Virus record (IMG/VR): IMGVR_UViG_3300006752_000033
Coordinates: 1-54,917 of that record
Direction: 5' to 3' (one strand)
Source: a virus
Length of the DNA stretch: 54,917 nt
Every line of letters starts with the position of its first letter. The first letter of the stretch is position 1. Position numbers and translations under genes: made by a program. The notes beneath the pieces are model-generated. The model had not been told where the DNA came from and did not search any database. It saw nothing but the letters and a program-made list of their open reading frames with translations. Shown here in pieces: positions 17,033 to 25,163 of the stretch.

Positions 17033-19505
17033 GTACTCGGCAGAATATGTAAACAATTTACGCAACATGGTTCAACAGAACTATACCAAGCGGCACAAGT
17101 TTATATGTTACACCGATGATCCAGATGGTATTGACAAAGGCATAACCATTCGATCAATACCCAGAGTTGACCCACTGCATCCCGACTACTGGTTCGGCAA
17201 AGAGAACTACTGTTGGGACAGATCAAAATTTCTAGTACTAAATTCTCACCATTGGTTGCGTACCAAGGGCCCGTTCTGTTATATTGATTTAGATGTTGTC
17301 ATTCAAAACAACATCGATGACATATTTGAACTCTCTGCAACACCACACATGTTGTATTCAAACTGGGAAAATCCCTCAGTGTTGCATGATAGACGTTTCA
17401 AAGACATAAGAGGCACTCTGCATAACTCCAGCGTAATGTTGTGGTGTAACGATGCAGGGGAAAAAATTTACAATGATGTCCTAAAACACAAGGACACGAT
17501 ATTCAAAACCTTCTGGAAGGGAACCGACAATTACTATCCTTGGAGAGAACACCAAGTGGTAGGGGATGGGTACTGGTCTTTCCTTCCCTCGGAGTGGGCG
17601 TATTCTTATAATCGCGGCCAACAATACCCAGATGATGTTACTCCGCATCTATACAGGGAAGAACCAAAGTTTTGTATCTTTGAAGCACCAGTTGTACCCA
17701 AGAGAACAAAGTTTTTTAAACCGCATGATGTGAAGGACTATAACCTTCTGATACACTGGCACGGCAAGACAGAGTTTGAAAGACTTTGGTTGCCCAAATT
17801 TCCTAGTACATTTTTTACCAAAAACAAACACACCGATAAAATATCAGAACTTTTGAAGAACAAAGACTACGATACATTGCAGTCAAAGTTTGAGAAAGAC
17901 CTGCCCCAATTGAAAGATGATTGGGAAAAGTATTCGAGTAAGTTTGAAACTCTGCGTGAGTGGTTGGGATTTGATTCCGTATCAGATGACTCACTAGAAA
18001 AAAACTACATGAATCAAGATGTGGTATCGTCAATCAAAAGTCTGGTTGACCAAAATGATTTACAATCTTTGTCTGAGAAACTAATCAAAGACTTTCCAGA
18101 ACTAAAAGAATACTTTGCCAAACCCGTGGAAGAAGTCAAAAAACTTGTTCCAGAACTAGAACGTGAAGTCTCAGACATGAAGTTTATCAGGATGATCGAA
18201 CCTCACCACAAAGGAGTCATCAAGGATTTATTTGAATCTGGTGACATGATATCAATGCACTTGAAATTTTGTGCAGACTTCCCAGAAGACAGACTACTCC
18301 AAGAAGGTGACCAATCTCTATATTGGAATAAAGATGCAGATGATATCTATGATTTTTACAAACAAAGATATATCAACAAGATGCAACGAGTAGTATATAA
18401 AGAGGCAAAAGATTGTGGGCCAGTGAGATACTTTTGGAACGTCAGCAATCTACAATGTTTTGCTCTTTACAAAAGACTTTGGAAGAATAATACACTTCCT
18501 AAAATCAAACACGATGTTATGGAAAACATCAAACAACATGGGTTACAAAGAATATTTTGGGATTCATCGGAGTCGGACATACAGGCATTGTATAAAAAAT
18601 ATTATGTTAATACTCTAAAGGAACTATTCTATAAACAAGACTATGAAAAAGTATTTGAACGTCTGTATAATATCATGCCGAAACAAGAGTTGTTGTCGAT
18701 TCTAAATCAAGACAATGTATCGGACAACGACACTCTGATAAAATACTTTCAAATGCATGGGGAACAATTCAGTGACCTATATCACGGACTGTATGATGAC
18801 GGTGCTCCAGATGGAGCTCTGATTCAATTGAGTACAACGCAGAACGACACCGGAGATGAATTCAATGACCTATTTGTAAACGGCAAAGAACACAGTCCGG
18901 CATCGATCAAGAATATATTTGACAAATTCAAAGTCAACTGGGTCACGTTTATGTGCGAAACTTCTGACCCCACAAAGTCGCAACACCTAGAGGACATCTG
19001 TAAGTACTTCAAAGAAAAAAATGTTACCATCACCGTACAGACATATAACAAAAATTTTATCAAACCAATCTACATTGACAACTTACAATATGTGCCGCAG
19101 CCACAGAAAGCAGAATCAGAAAACGGGGTAACAGAGATAATAGCAAGTGACATCCCCGTGAACCTAGAGACTTTGAAAATGTTCAAGAAGTCAGATGAGA
19201 TAAGACCGATCAAAAGAAAAATGAAAGAGAGAGACCCCGTGTGGTGTGACTCAAGAAAGTCTGGCTACTTCTATGTCAACTCAGCTGGAAATGCGTTTCC
19301 CTGCGCCTTTATTTCTAGAGACGTAGAAGAAAATAAACTATTGCCGCACCATCCCCTTGACTATACCTACAATAGACGGTATAATGATCTAAGTAAGTTC
19401 TCTGTTGGTGAAGTAATATTCAATCACGACTTTGAAAATATAAGTCAACACCTAAAACGAAAACCGTTAAACATATGCACCAAAAGATGTGGGGGGTGTA
19501 AGTGA
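16998..19505 (+). CDS. Glycosyltransferase fused to helical repeats and a degenerate radical-SAM/SPASM-like C-terminus
   Basis: Residues 1-265 are a GT-A glycosyltransferase: KWGNKYSAEYVNNL, the YIDLDVVIQ DxD (97-99), NSSVMLWC and YSYNRGQQYPDDV. Residues about 270-610 are helical repeats (ELLKNKDYDTLQSKFEKDLP; SLVDQNDLQSLSEKLIKDFP; ELFYKQDYEKVFERLYNIMP). Residues about 630-690 look like the second half of a radical SAM barrel (FKVNWVTFMCETSDPT, EDICKYFKEKNVTITVQTY), with no CxxxCxxC cluster motif before it. The C-terminus has SPASM-like cysteines: C750, GYFYVNSAGNAFPC (C769), then CTKRCGGC (C827, C831, C834). The overall architecture is unusual; catalysis by the last part is doubtful. Confidence 0.85.
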   Translation: MMHFLCMKWGNKYSAEYVNNLRNMVQQNYTKRHKFICYTDDPDGIDKGITIRSIPRVDPLHPDYWFGKENYCWDRSKFLVLNSHHWLRTKGPFCYIDLDVVIQNNIDDIFELSATPHMLYSNWENPSVLHDRRFKDIRGTLHNSSVMLWCNDAGEKIYNDVLKHKDTIFKTFWKGTDNYYPWREHQVVGDGYWSFLPSEWAYSYNRGQQYPDDVTPHLYREEPKFCIFEAPVVPKRTKFFKPHDVKDYNLLIHWHGKTEFERLWLPKFPSTFFTKNKHTDKISELLKNKDYDTLQSKFEKDLPQLKDDWEKYSSKFETLREWLGFDSVSDDSLEKNYMNQDVVSSIKSLVDQNDLQSLSEKLIKDFPELKEYFAKPVEEVKKLVPELEREVSDMKFIRMIEPHHKGVIKDLFESGDMISMHLKFCADFPEDRLLQEGDQSLYWNKDADDIYDFYKQRYINKMQRVVYKEAKDCGPVRYFWNVSNLQCFALYKRLWKNNTLPKIKHDVMENIKQHGLQRIFWDSSESDIQALYKKYYVNTLKELFYKQDYEKVFERLYNIMPKQELLSILNQDNVSDNDTLIKYFQMHGEQFSDLYHGLYDDGAPDGALIQLSTTQNDTGDEFNDLFVNGKEHSPASIKNIFDKFKVNWVTFMCETSDPTKSQHLEDICKYFKEKNVTITVQTYNKNFIKPIYIDNLQYVPQPQKAESENGVTEIIASDIPVNLETLKMFKKSDEIRPIKRKMKERDPVWCDSRKSGYFYVNSAGNAFPCAFISRDVEENKLLPHHPLDYTYNRRYNDLSKFSVGEVIFNHDFENISQHLKRKPLNICTKRCGGCK

Positions 19506-20314
19506 GAGTAAATTATGTATGTTGTAAGTGGGGAACCAAATACGGTCCACACTTCGTCAACAGATTGAAAGAGATGGCAAAAAGAAATACTCCAGACAAG
19601 TTTGAGTTTCACTTTTATTGCTACACCGATAACTCTGAAGGATTTGATGATGATGTTAATGTTATCCCTTTTCCTGACATTCCTGATATTCATCCTAAGT
19701 ATTGGTTTGGCAGTGAAAATTTTAAGTATGGTATGGCCCGCTGTTGGGATCGTCCTAAAACTTTTGTTTTTAATACCCATAATTTTGCTCCTGATAAGCC
19801 TACTGGACGTTTTGTTTTTTTTGACTTGGATGTTATCATTCAACGCGATCTTACACCTGTTATAACATATAACATGGAAAGACCCACCAAGATGAAGTCT
19901 TGGTGGCAAGACCCCAGACCAATGGAGACTAGACAATTTAAGTTGGCTCATGGTGCATATACAAACGGATCGTGTCAAGTGTGGTCAGACGATCAGTGTG
20001 AGTGTATCTGGGAAGATGTGCTAAAAAATCAAAAGAAGATTTGGTTCACATACACTGACGGAACCGATAACTATCATTCATGGAAGTGGGGTAGATACGG
20101 TGAAGACTTGTGGGATCACTTTCCTTCTTGGATGGCATACTCATACAACCGTGGTCGGTCATGGGATGAAGACGATTTGAACGTTGGTATCTACAGACCA
20201 AACTGCATCATCTGCGTGTTCAACGTTGATCTGTTGCCCTTTGAGGATAAGAGTAGAGGTCACACGAAACAAGATGAACTTGCTGATCCTAAATTACTGG
20301 AGCATTGGCGATGA
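19502..20314 (+). CDS. GT-A-fold glycosyltransferase (cassette paralogue 3)
   Basis: This 270-residue protein starts with GTG, overlapping the previous stop by 4 bases (GTGA), and reads MRVNYVCCKWGTKYGPHFV. It has the DxD motif in FFDLDVIIQ (108-110), 'GSCQVWSDDQ', FTYTDGTDNYHSW and YSYNRGRSWDEDD, all matching the other cassette glycosyltransferases, most closely the N-terminal part of the preceding fused gene. Codons between about 19630 and 19870 differ from the rest: Arg is CGC/CGT four times and Pro is CCT, while the flanks use AGA and CCA/CCC. This suggests recombination inside the gene. Confidence 0.87.
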   Translation: MRVNYVCCKWGTKYGPHFVNRLKEMAKRNTPDKFEFHFYCYTDNSEGFDDDVNVIPFPDIPDIHPKYWFGSENFKYGMARCWDRPKTFVFNTHNFAPDKPTGRFVFFDLDVIIQRDLTPVITYNMERPTKMKSWWQDPRPMETRQFKLAHGAYTNGSCQVWSDDQCECIWEDVLKNQKKIWFTYTDGTDNYHSWKWGRYGEDLWDHFPSWMAYSYNRGRSWDEDDLNVGIYRPNCIICVFNVDLLPFEDKSRGHTKQDELADPKLLEHWR

Positions 20315-20985
20315 ACATCTATACCGTAAAGTGGGGTGACAAATATAATCACCAACATGTCAACAGTATCTATGAACAGTGTTTGAAATATCTAACATGT
20401 GACTTTGATTTTTTCTGTCTAACAGAAGACCCCAAAGGATTGGACCCATCGATTAAGCCTTTGACTCTGCCGGGCGGCAACAAACTACAAAAGTGGTGGA
20501 ACAAGATGTACCTGTTCGACGACAGCATCGTGACCCAAAAAGGCGAGAAGATGTTTTTTGACATTGACACCATCATCCAAAAAAATGTTGATGTGATAGC
20601 TGAGTATGACCCAGAAGATTGTTTGTGTATGGTAAAGACTTGGTGGCACGATCTTGAAACACAATACAAAGACACTAGACACATTCCTCACAAGTTTACG
20701 GATTTAAACTCATCCGTGTTGCGTTGGAATGACAGTCTAAATACTAGAGAACTAACCGAATACTTCAACAAGTATAAAGAACAAATACTGTGGTATTATC
20801 GTGGTCTTGATAACTTCTTCTACAACAGAAGAGTAATCAAAACAAAACTGTTCCCCCTTGGATGGGTGTATAGTTTCAACCAAGGATTTGTTTTTCCCCA
20901 CGACATAGAAAAACATACCTACCGAGAACTACCATACATTTGTATATTTGACTCAATGGGAAAAAGTGAAGATGTTAAATTTTAA
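20311..20985 (+). CDS. GT-A-fold glycosyltransferase (cassette paralogue 4)
   Basis: This 224-residue protein starts MNIYTVKWGDKYNHQHVNSIY at an ATG overlapping the previous stop (ATGA). It carries FFDIDTIIQ (DxD as DID, 84-86), NSSVLRWND, YYRGLDNFFYN and YSFNQGFVFPHDI, the landmarks shared with paralogues 1-3. The N-terminal half has the FCLTEDPKGLDP stretch equivalent to ICYTDDPDGIDK in paralogue 2. All motif residues are kept, so it should be active. It is 14 bases overlapped by the methyltransferase-like gene. Confidence 0.86.
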   Translation: MNIYTVKWGDKYNHQHVNSIYEQCLKYLTCDFDFFCLTEDPKGLDPSIKPLTLPGGNKLQKWWNKMYLFDDSIVTQKGEKMFFDIDTIIQKNVDVIAEYDPEDCLCMVKTWWHDLETQYKDTRHIPHKFTDLNSSVLRWNDSLNTRELTEYFNKYKEQILWYYRGLDNFFYNRRVIKTKLFPLGWVYSFNQGFVFPHDIEKHTYRELPYICIFDSMGKSEDVKF

Positions 20986-21655
20986 TTTCTTAAATAATTT
21001 CAAACACTGGGGCGAGGCCCTAAGTATCATAGAACATAAGATGCCACACAAACTGGCAGACTTCAGACAGTCTTTGTCAGAGAACAACGTGGAATCAAGT
21101 GTTTGGTTGGTCGAGGAACTACAAAAGTATCTTGATGAATACTATGCAAAGCCTGGGAGTCTCAGAGTACTGATCCTAAATTCTTGGTTAGGAATGCCTA
21201 TGGTCCCGTTGATCTGTGAGAACCTAGACGTAGCACAGATTCACATGGTTGACTTGGATGAAGAGTCGATTGAGTTGTCAAAGATTTTTCACAAACACTA
21301 CGCTCAAGAAAAGTTTGTCAACATTCGACACTGGAATTTGGATATCCCATTTGAGTTTGAAAACCTCAACAAGATTGAAGTAGATGTTGTGATCTGTATT
21401 CACACAGAACAAATGTATCCCCTAGAAGAACTAGTTACAAAGAATCCCAATGCAGTATTCGCCATGCAAAACTCTAACGTGGTTGAAGAGATGTATGGTA
21501 TAAACTGTGTGGGTTCTATTGAAGAGTTAAAAGATCAGATCGGATTGCCTGATGCAGAATTTGAGGGCACCATCAAACAAACTTATCACTCTTGGGACGG
21601 AAAAAAAGAATACGATAGGTTTATGATTATCGGCCAGAAGGAAGGATTCTTTTGA
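20972..21655 (+). CDS. Class I SAM methyltransferase-like protein
   Basis: This 227-residue protein has a Rossmann-type core: LRVLILNSWLGMPMVPLICE at the glycine-loop position, IHMVDLDEESIELSKIF with the acidic residue expected to hold the ribose, and a later VDVVICIHTEQMYPLEEL. The glycine loop lacks the usual GxGxG, so binding of S-adenosylmethionine is likely but not certain. It would modify a sugar or another small acceptor made by the neighbouring glycosyltransferases. I start it at the ATG at 20972; earlier TTG/GTG starts in frame are possible. Its 3' end overlaps the convergent SGNH gene by 29 bases. Confidence 0.65.
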   Translation: MLNFNFLNNFKHWGEALSIIEHKMPHKLADFRQSLSENNVESSVWLVEELQKYLDEYYAKPGSLRVLILNSWLGMPMVPLICENLDVAQIHMVDLDEESIELSKIFHKHYAQEKFVNIRHWNLDIPFEFENLNKIEVDVVICIHTEQMYPLEELVTKNPNAVFAMQNSNVVEEMYGINCVGSIEELKDQIGLPDAEFEGTIKQTYHSWDGKKEYDRFMIIGQKEGFF

Positions 21656-22385
21656 TTAAACTGTCTGCAATTGATTGGTGAGTATCAATTCCGTAGTGGA
21701 ATCCTTCTCTGCCAACGTCAACGGAATTTACTTCAAAGTCCTTGTTGAAATCAAATTGATAGACTTGATGCATATTAGAAATATTTTTTAATGCCATCTC
21801 ATGCAGCAATCTGCGAGATTTATTATATCCAATGTCATTGCAAGACAGAAAAAATTCCGACAGTCCACGCAGATCAAACACCTCTTCATATTTTTGTACA
21901 TGGGTTGAAATAAGAGGGAGAACCATATCATCCATATGCGGAAGAATTATATAATTTCTTGAATCGAATAACCACTCCCACAATATAAATCTGGGAGAGT
22001 ATGTGGATAGATACCATAATAGATTTGAAATGTTTATGTCATGCGGCACACCAGGCAAAGACATGTTGTAATAGTCCATACCCAAACCTTTTGCAATAAT
22101 TGATGGGTAGCACTTATCTTCTGGAACTCCAATACCAAAGGTCTGAGAACCACCTACAACTAAGAAGTGATTTGTTTTATCAAAAGTTTTTGGTGTTCTG
22201 TGTCCAGCAAAATTGAAGTCATATGATATTCGGTGACCATAGTGTTCATTGTAGCTAGAAAAATTTGGATTGTCGGATAACAAATATTCGGTGATGCTGT
22301 TAGATTCATAACCAACAACCCGTCCATCGTCAACGGTTTTAACTTTTGGCCAGAGTTGATCGCCTTCTTTGTGCATCAAACTCAT
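21627..22385 (-). CDS. SGNH/GDSL hydrolase-like protein
   Basis: This 252-residue protein has the block I serine motif in FLVVGGSQTFGIGVPEDKCYP (Ser80 as candidate nucleophile), then YYNMSLPGVPHDINI with the Gly and Asn-type blocks, and a C-terminal block V reading GREGFHYGIDTH. In most relatives the last block has a catalytic Asp three residues before the His (DxxH); here it is Glu227 and His230. Such enzymes add or remove acyl groups on glycans, which fits this cassette. The ATG overlaps the stop of the oxygenase-like gene. No signal peptide is visible. Confidence 0.7.
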   Translation of the reverse strand: MSLMHKEGDQLWPKVKTVDDGRVVGYESNSITEYLLSDNPNFSSYNEHYGHRISYDFNFAGHRTPKTFDKTNHFLVVGGSQTFGIGVPEDKCYPSIIAKGLGMDYYNMSLPGVPHDINISNLLWYLSTYSPRFILWEWLFDSRNYIILPHMDDMVLPLISTHVQKYEEVFDLRGLSEFFLSCNDIGYNKSRRLLHEMALKNISNMHQVYQFDFNKDFEVNSVDVGREGFHYGIDTHQSIADSLIKRILPSGR

Positions 22386-22990
22386 TCTGCACTAATATCC
22401 TCTACCATCATCTCCCACATATTTTTATCTGGAACAACAAATCCAATAGTTTGTCTAGGACTAGTTGACCCCGCGCAGTGCCAATATGGTGTCTCATCTT
22501 TACTACCATAATATCCCACCTTAACAGACCATCCAGCTGGGTCTTGGGTGTTTTTGATCTCACCATCTTCTAGGTATCTGAAGAATCCACCACCGTCACT
22601 ATGAGATAATAGAATATTGTAGCCGGGACAATCCCAATTACAGTGCCACGACATGAATCCGTTTGGTGGATAGTATACATGTACCGCAGTATACTTTGCT
22701 CCCAGATAAGAAGATAGGGAAGAACAAAACTCCAGTGACTTTAATCTAGCATCTTCTGGTACATTTGTATTTCTTTGCAAACTGCATGTAATACCAAACT
22801 CTGGCGGACCTCTGTGATCTTTGCCTTTTTCTATTACGGTGTCTAGATATTCCTTGGAACAATAGTAATCCATCCCCAAACCGTCCTTGTGGTTTTCTTC
22901 GGTTGGGAGTTTAAAATCTTTCTTATTGAACCAAGAAATATAATCGTCAAGAAACTTGTGCAGCTCTTGATTTATTGGTATGCTTCTCAT
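22382..22990 (-). CDS. Fe(II)/2-oxoglutarate oxygenase-like double-stranded beta-helix protein
   Basis: This 202-residue protein contains the block YYPPNGFMSWHCNWDCPGYN, then LSHSDGGGFFRYL, 'GWSVKVGYYGS' and YWHCAGSTSPRQTIGFVV. His116, Asp120 and His171 would be the metal ligands (an HxxxD...H variant rather than the common HxD...H), and Arg179 would hold 2-oxoglutarate. The family is frequent in marine T4-like phages. The substrate is unknown; a sugar or a virion protein are the obvious candidates given its neighbours. Its N-terminus overlaps the end of the fifth glycosyltransferase gene by 44 bases. Confidence 0.65.
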   Translation of the reverse strand: MRSIPINQELHKFLDDYISWFNKKDFKLPTEENHKDGLGMDYYCSKEYLDTVIEKGKDHRGPPEFGITCSLQRNTNVPEDARLKSLEFCSSLSSYLGAKYTAVHVYYPPNGFMSWHCNWDCPGYNILLSHSDGGGFFRYLEDGEIKNTQDPAGWSVKVGYYGSKDETPYWHCAGSTSPRQTIGFVVPDKNMWEMMVEDISAE

Positions 22991-23675
22991 TTAGTGTGAC
23001 ATTTCCTAAGCTGTAGTGAGTGATGATTACATCTTGACCTTCTAACTCTTCTGGCCTTTGCCCCATACAAAAATTCCACCTCGCATCTGGTGATGGAAAA
23101 TCTCCTATCTTTATGGTATCTTTATGTTTAGTTTTATTTAGTAAGTACCACATGGTAAACGTATCCCAAGGTCTGGCCTTTTCTGGGTACGGACTCATAT
23201 CGTGATCTCTGTTGATCTGTTTGCAATAGTATTCATACCAATCGTCCATCAACTCAACTATCTGCATATTCTTCCTGTACAGAAAAATGCCACAATGGTA
23301 GATCATCTCTTCTTCTTCATTTAGTTGAGTGATCTTTGAATTGTAGGGTCGATTGCGAGTGAAGATTATATCATTGTCTTCAATATAATTAAATATAGTT
23401 TGGATGTCTTCACTCTGAACCCATGTGTCGCAGTCTACATAGAGTGTCAGATCATATGGTGTTCTTGATAGAGCCCATAGTTTTGTTCTAGTGTGATTGG
23501 GTATGTCCGTGACAATGCGATCAAATATTTCATGATCTTCTTCTTCTACCCATTCTGGTAGAGTAAATAAACAAATATTAGCTTCTGGGTGAAAATCTAG
23601 AAGGGACAGGGCAGACTCTTTCGCAGCCAGATAATATTCATATCTGACTGTCGCTACATATAGATATCCGTTCAT
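22947..23675 (-). CDS. GT-A-fold glycosyltransferase-like protein (nucleotide-diphospho-sugar transferase type)
   Basis: This 242-residue protein begins MNGYLYVATVRYEYYLAAKES and has the DxD motif in LTLYVDCDTWV (81-83). Later landmarks are EEEMIYHCGIFLYRKN, 'WDTFTMWYLLNKTKH' with an acidic residue in the acceptor site position, and DARWNFCMGQRPEEL. It differs from the four plus-strand paralogues (no KWG-KY start, no YSYNRG block), so it came from a different branch. It overlaps both neighbours (44 and 4 bases), indicating one transcript with the oxygenase-like and SGNH genes. Confidence 0.8.
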   Translation of the reverse strand: MNGYLYVATVRYEYYLAAKESALSLLDFHPEANICLFTLPEWVEEEDHEIFDRIVTDIPNHTRTKLWALSRTPYDLTLYVDCDTWVQSEDIQTIFNYIEDNDIIFTRNRPYNSKITQLNEEEEMIYHCGIFLYRKNMQIVELMDDWYEYYCKQINRDHDMSPYPEKARPWDTFTMWYLLNKTKHKDTIKIGDFPSPDARWNFCMGQRPEELEGQDVIITHYSLGNVTLNEKHTNKSRAAQVS

Positions 23676-24109
23676 TCTGACTTATTGAGTTCTTCTTGAA
23701 TAAGAATAGTCGCGATTGCTTGTACTTCGATGAGTGACTTTGATTTTCTAAGAAGTTTTTTGAATTCTTTGTTGTCAGAGTTTTTGATGTACTCGGACTC
23801 AAATGCTTGCAGTTTCATTTCAAACAGAGTTTCTTGTTTCACCCTGTTTACATGAACCTCCTGCATCTCTTCTCTTTTCTTATGTTCTTCGTCAACACCT
23901 TCTTTGTGAAGTTTGGTGTTCTCATTCAACACCTCTTCTCCAAACTCTTCCATGATCGCATCAAAGTCTTTGTTGACTAGTCCTTCTTCTGGATTTCCAA
24001 CGTTGATGTTACAGGGGCGGTAAACGTCACCAATAAGAATCTCACAGAAAACTCTGCGGTTCTCTTTGTTGATCCAGCGGGGGTTGCGATATTTTGGTTG
24101 GGGTTCCAT
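23672..24109 (-). CDS. Conserved hypothetical protein with coiled-coil C-terminus
   Basis: This 145-residue protein begins MEPQPKYRNPRWINKENRRV and has a short beta part (FCEILIGDVYRPCNINV, 'DFDAIMEEFGEEVL') followed by a long charged helix (KKREEMQEVHVNRVKQETLF) and a C-terminal helix. GAGGAA lies 8 bases before the ATG at 24109 and sets this start over an earlier ATG. Similar 'NKENxxVxCEIxxxxxYxP' proteins occur next to fibre genes in marine T4-like phages. The function is unknown; a fibre or baseplate accessory role is a guess. Confidence 0.7.
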   Translation of the reverse strand: MEPQPKYRNPRWINKENRRVFCEILIGDVYRPCNINVGNPEEGLVNKDFDAIMEEFGEEVLNENTKLHKEGVDEEHKKREEMQEVHVNRVKQETLFEMKLQAFESEYIKNSDNKEFKKLLRKSKSLIEVQAIATILIQEELNKSE

Positions 24110-24126
24110 GATATTCCTCATACTAT

Positions 24127-24164
24127 AAAAAATACTATGAGTGCATTATAACACTCATCTAGTA
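24127..24164 (-). terminator. Rho-independent terminator after the 24179-25153 gene
   Basis: On the minus strand ATGAGTG and CACTCAT form a 7-bp stem around an 8-base loop, extended by TACT/AGTA with a small bulge, and a run of six T follows. It separates the fibre-type gene upstream from the accessory cassette genes downstream. Confidence 0.75.
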
Positions 24165-24178
24165 TATATGTCAAATGG

Positions 24179-25153
24179 TTAAGCAGTTCTTATAAAGAGT
24201 TGTTTCGTTTCCTGAGTAGAACTAGAAGTTTGAATAGTGTTACCGGCATACTCACCGTAGTAAGTTCCTGAGTATGTACCAGCATAGGCACCTTCCAAGA
24301 ATCCGTTGAATATTCTGTCATAGTATCCAACATAGGAACCAGCATATTCACCAGAATAATTTTCTGAAACAATGTCTTTAACTTGGTCGGTCATGGTTCC
24401 ACCCATCTGAGCCCAAGTCCCAGTAGCAGTCGGAGAACCAGTTTGTAGTAAATATGTACCAACACCAGAAGCAATGATTCTGTTTCTGAAAGCAGGAACT
24501 AGAGTTTCTACATCAGCGTCTGCCATCTCATCAATGTTACCATCTACATCAGTTTGGAGAAGCATATTGGTATCAGAGCCTGCATCCGTTGTCGGCGCAG
24601 TTTTTTGCCAAAGATAATAGTCTACGGTAGTGCCATCGGTTTGCGTATCTGGGATAGTATACCGAGCGGTCCACGTTCCACCAGAAGGGGTAGAAGTATC
24701 GATTTTATACTGTCCTACTGTGTTAGCAGATTCCGTTGCCATTGCCTGGATAACTTCGTCTAAAATATCGGAATCAATTTCTCCGTCCGTCATTTCATCT
24801 ACGGATGTGTTTGTCCATCGCAATGGTCTGATTTGACCGGACTCACTCACACTCGCAACGGGTTGATTGAAACGAAATGTAGTTGTAGTGAGAGTGCCAG
24901 CTGCGGGGTGAGTTCCCACGGATTCCGTTCTTGCTCTGTCTGAGAAAGTACCAATCTCATCAGAACCAGCAGAACCTCCAGTGACAACATTCAGTTCAGC
25001 AGTACCAGACCCATCCGTATCAGTAGCAAACTTTTGGGTAATAACACCAGCGATCTGTTCCCTAATTTGAGTTGCTGTCAGTTCACGAAATCCCTGTAAC
25101 CCATCAGCGGCTACTGGATAGCTTCCAGCTTCAAGTGTTATTGGACCAGCCAT
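24179..25153 (-). CDS. Virion fibre-type protein with Tyr-Gly repeats
   Basis: This 324-residue protein starts MAGPITLEAGSYPVAADGLQG and contains an acidic middle with DEMTDGEIDSDILDEV and DEMADADVETLVPAF, which look like two copies of one helical unit. The C-terminal 60 residues are a Tyr/Gly-rich repeat (YSGEYAGSYVGYYDR; YAGTYSGTYYGEYAG), a pattern common in marine T4-like structural proteins. No enzyme motif is seen. AAGGAG lies upstream, directly over the previous stop, inside the loop of a small inverted repeat. A hairpin terminator follows the gene. Confidence 0.8.
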   Translation of the reverse strand: MAGPITLEAGSYPVAADGLQGFRELTATQIREQIAGVITQKFATDTDGSGTAELNVVTGGSAGSDEIGTFSDRARTESVGTHPAAGTLTTTTFRFNQPVASVSESGQIRPLRWTNTSVDEMTDGEIDSDILDEVIQAMATESANTVGQYKIDTSTPSGGTWTARYTIPDTQTDGTTVDYYLWQKTAPTTDAGSDTNMLLQTDVDGNIDEMADADVETLVPAFRNRIIASGVGTYLLQTGSPTATGTWAQMGGTMTDQVKDIVSENYSGEYAGSYVGYYDRIFNGFLEGAYAGTYSGTYYGEYAGNTIQTSSSTQETKQLFIRTA

Positions 25154-25163
25154 TTCTAACTCC

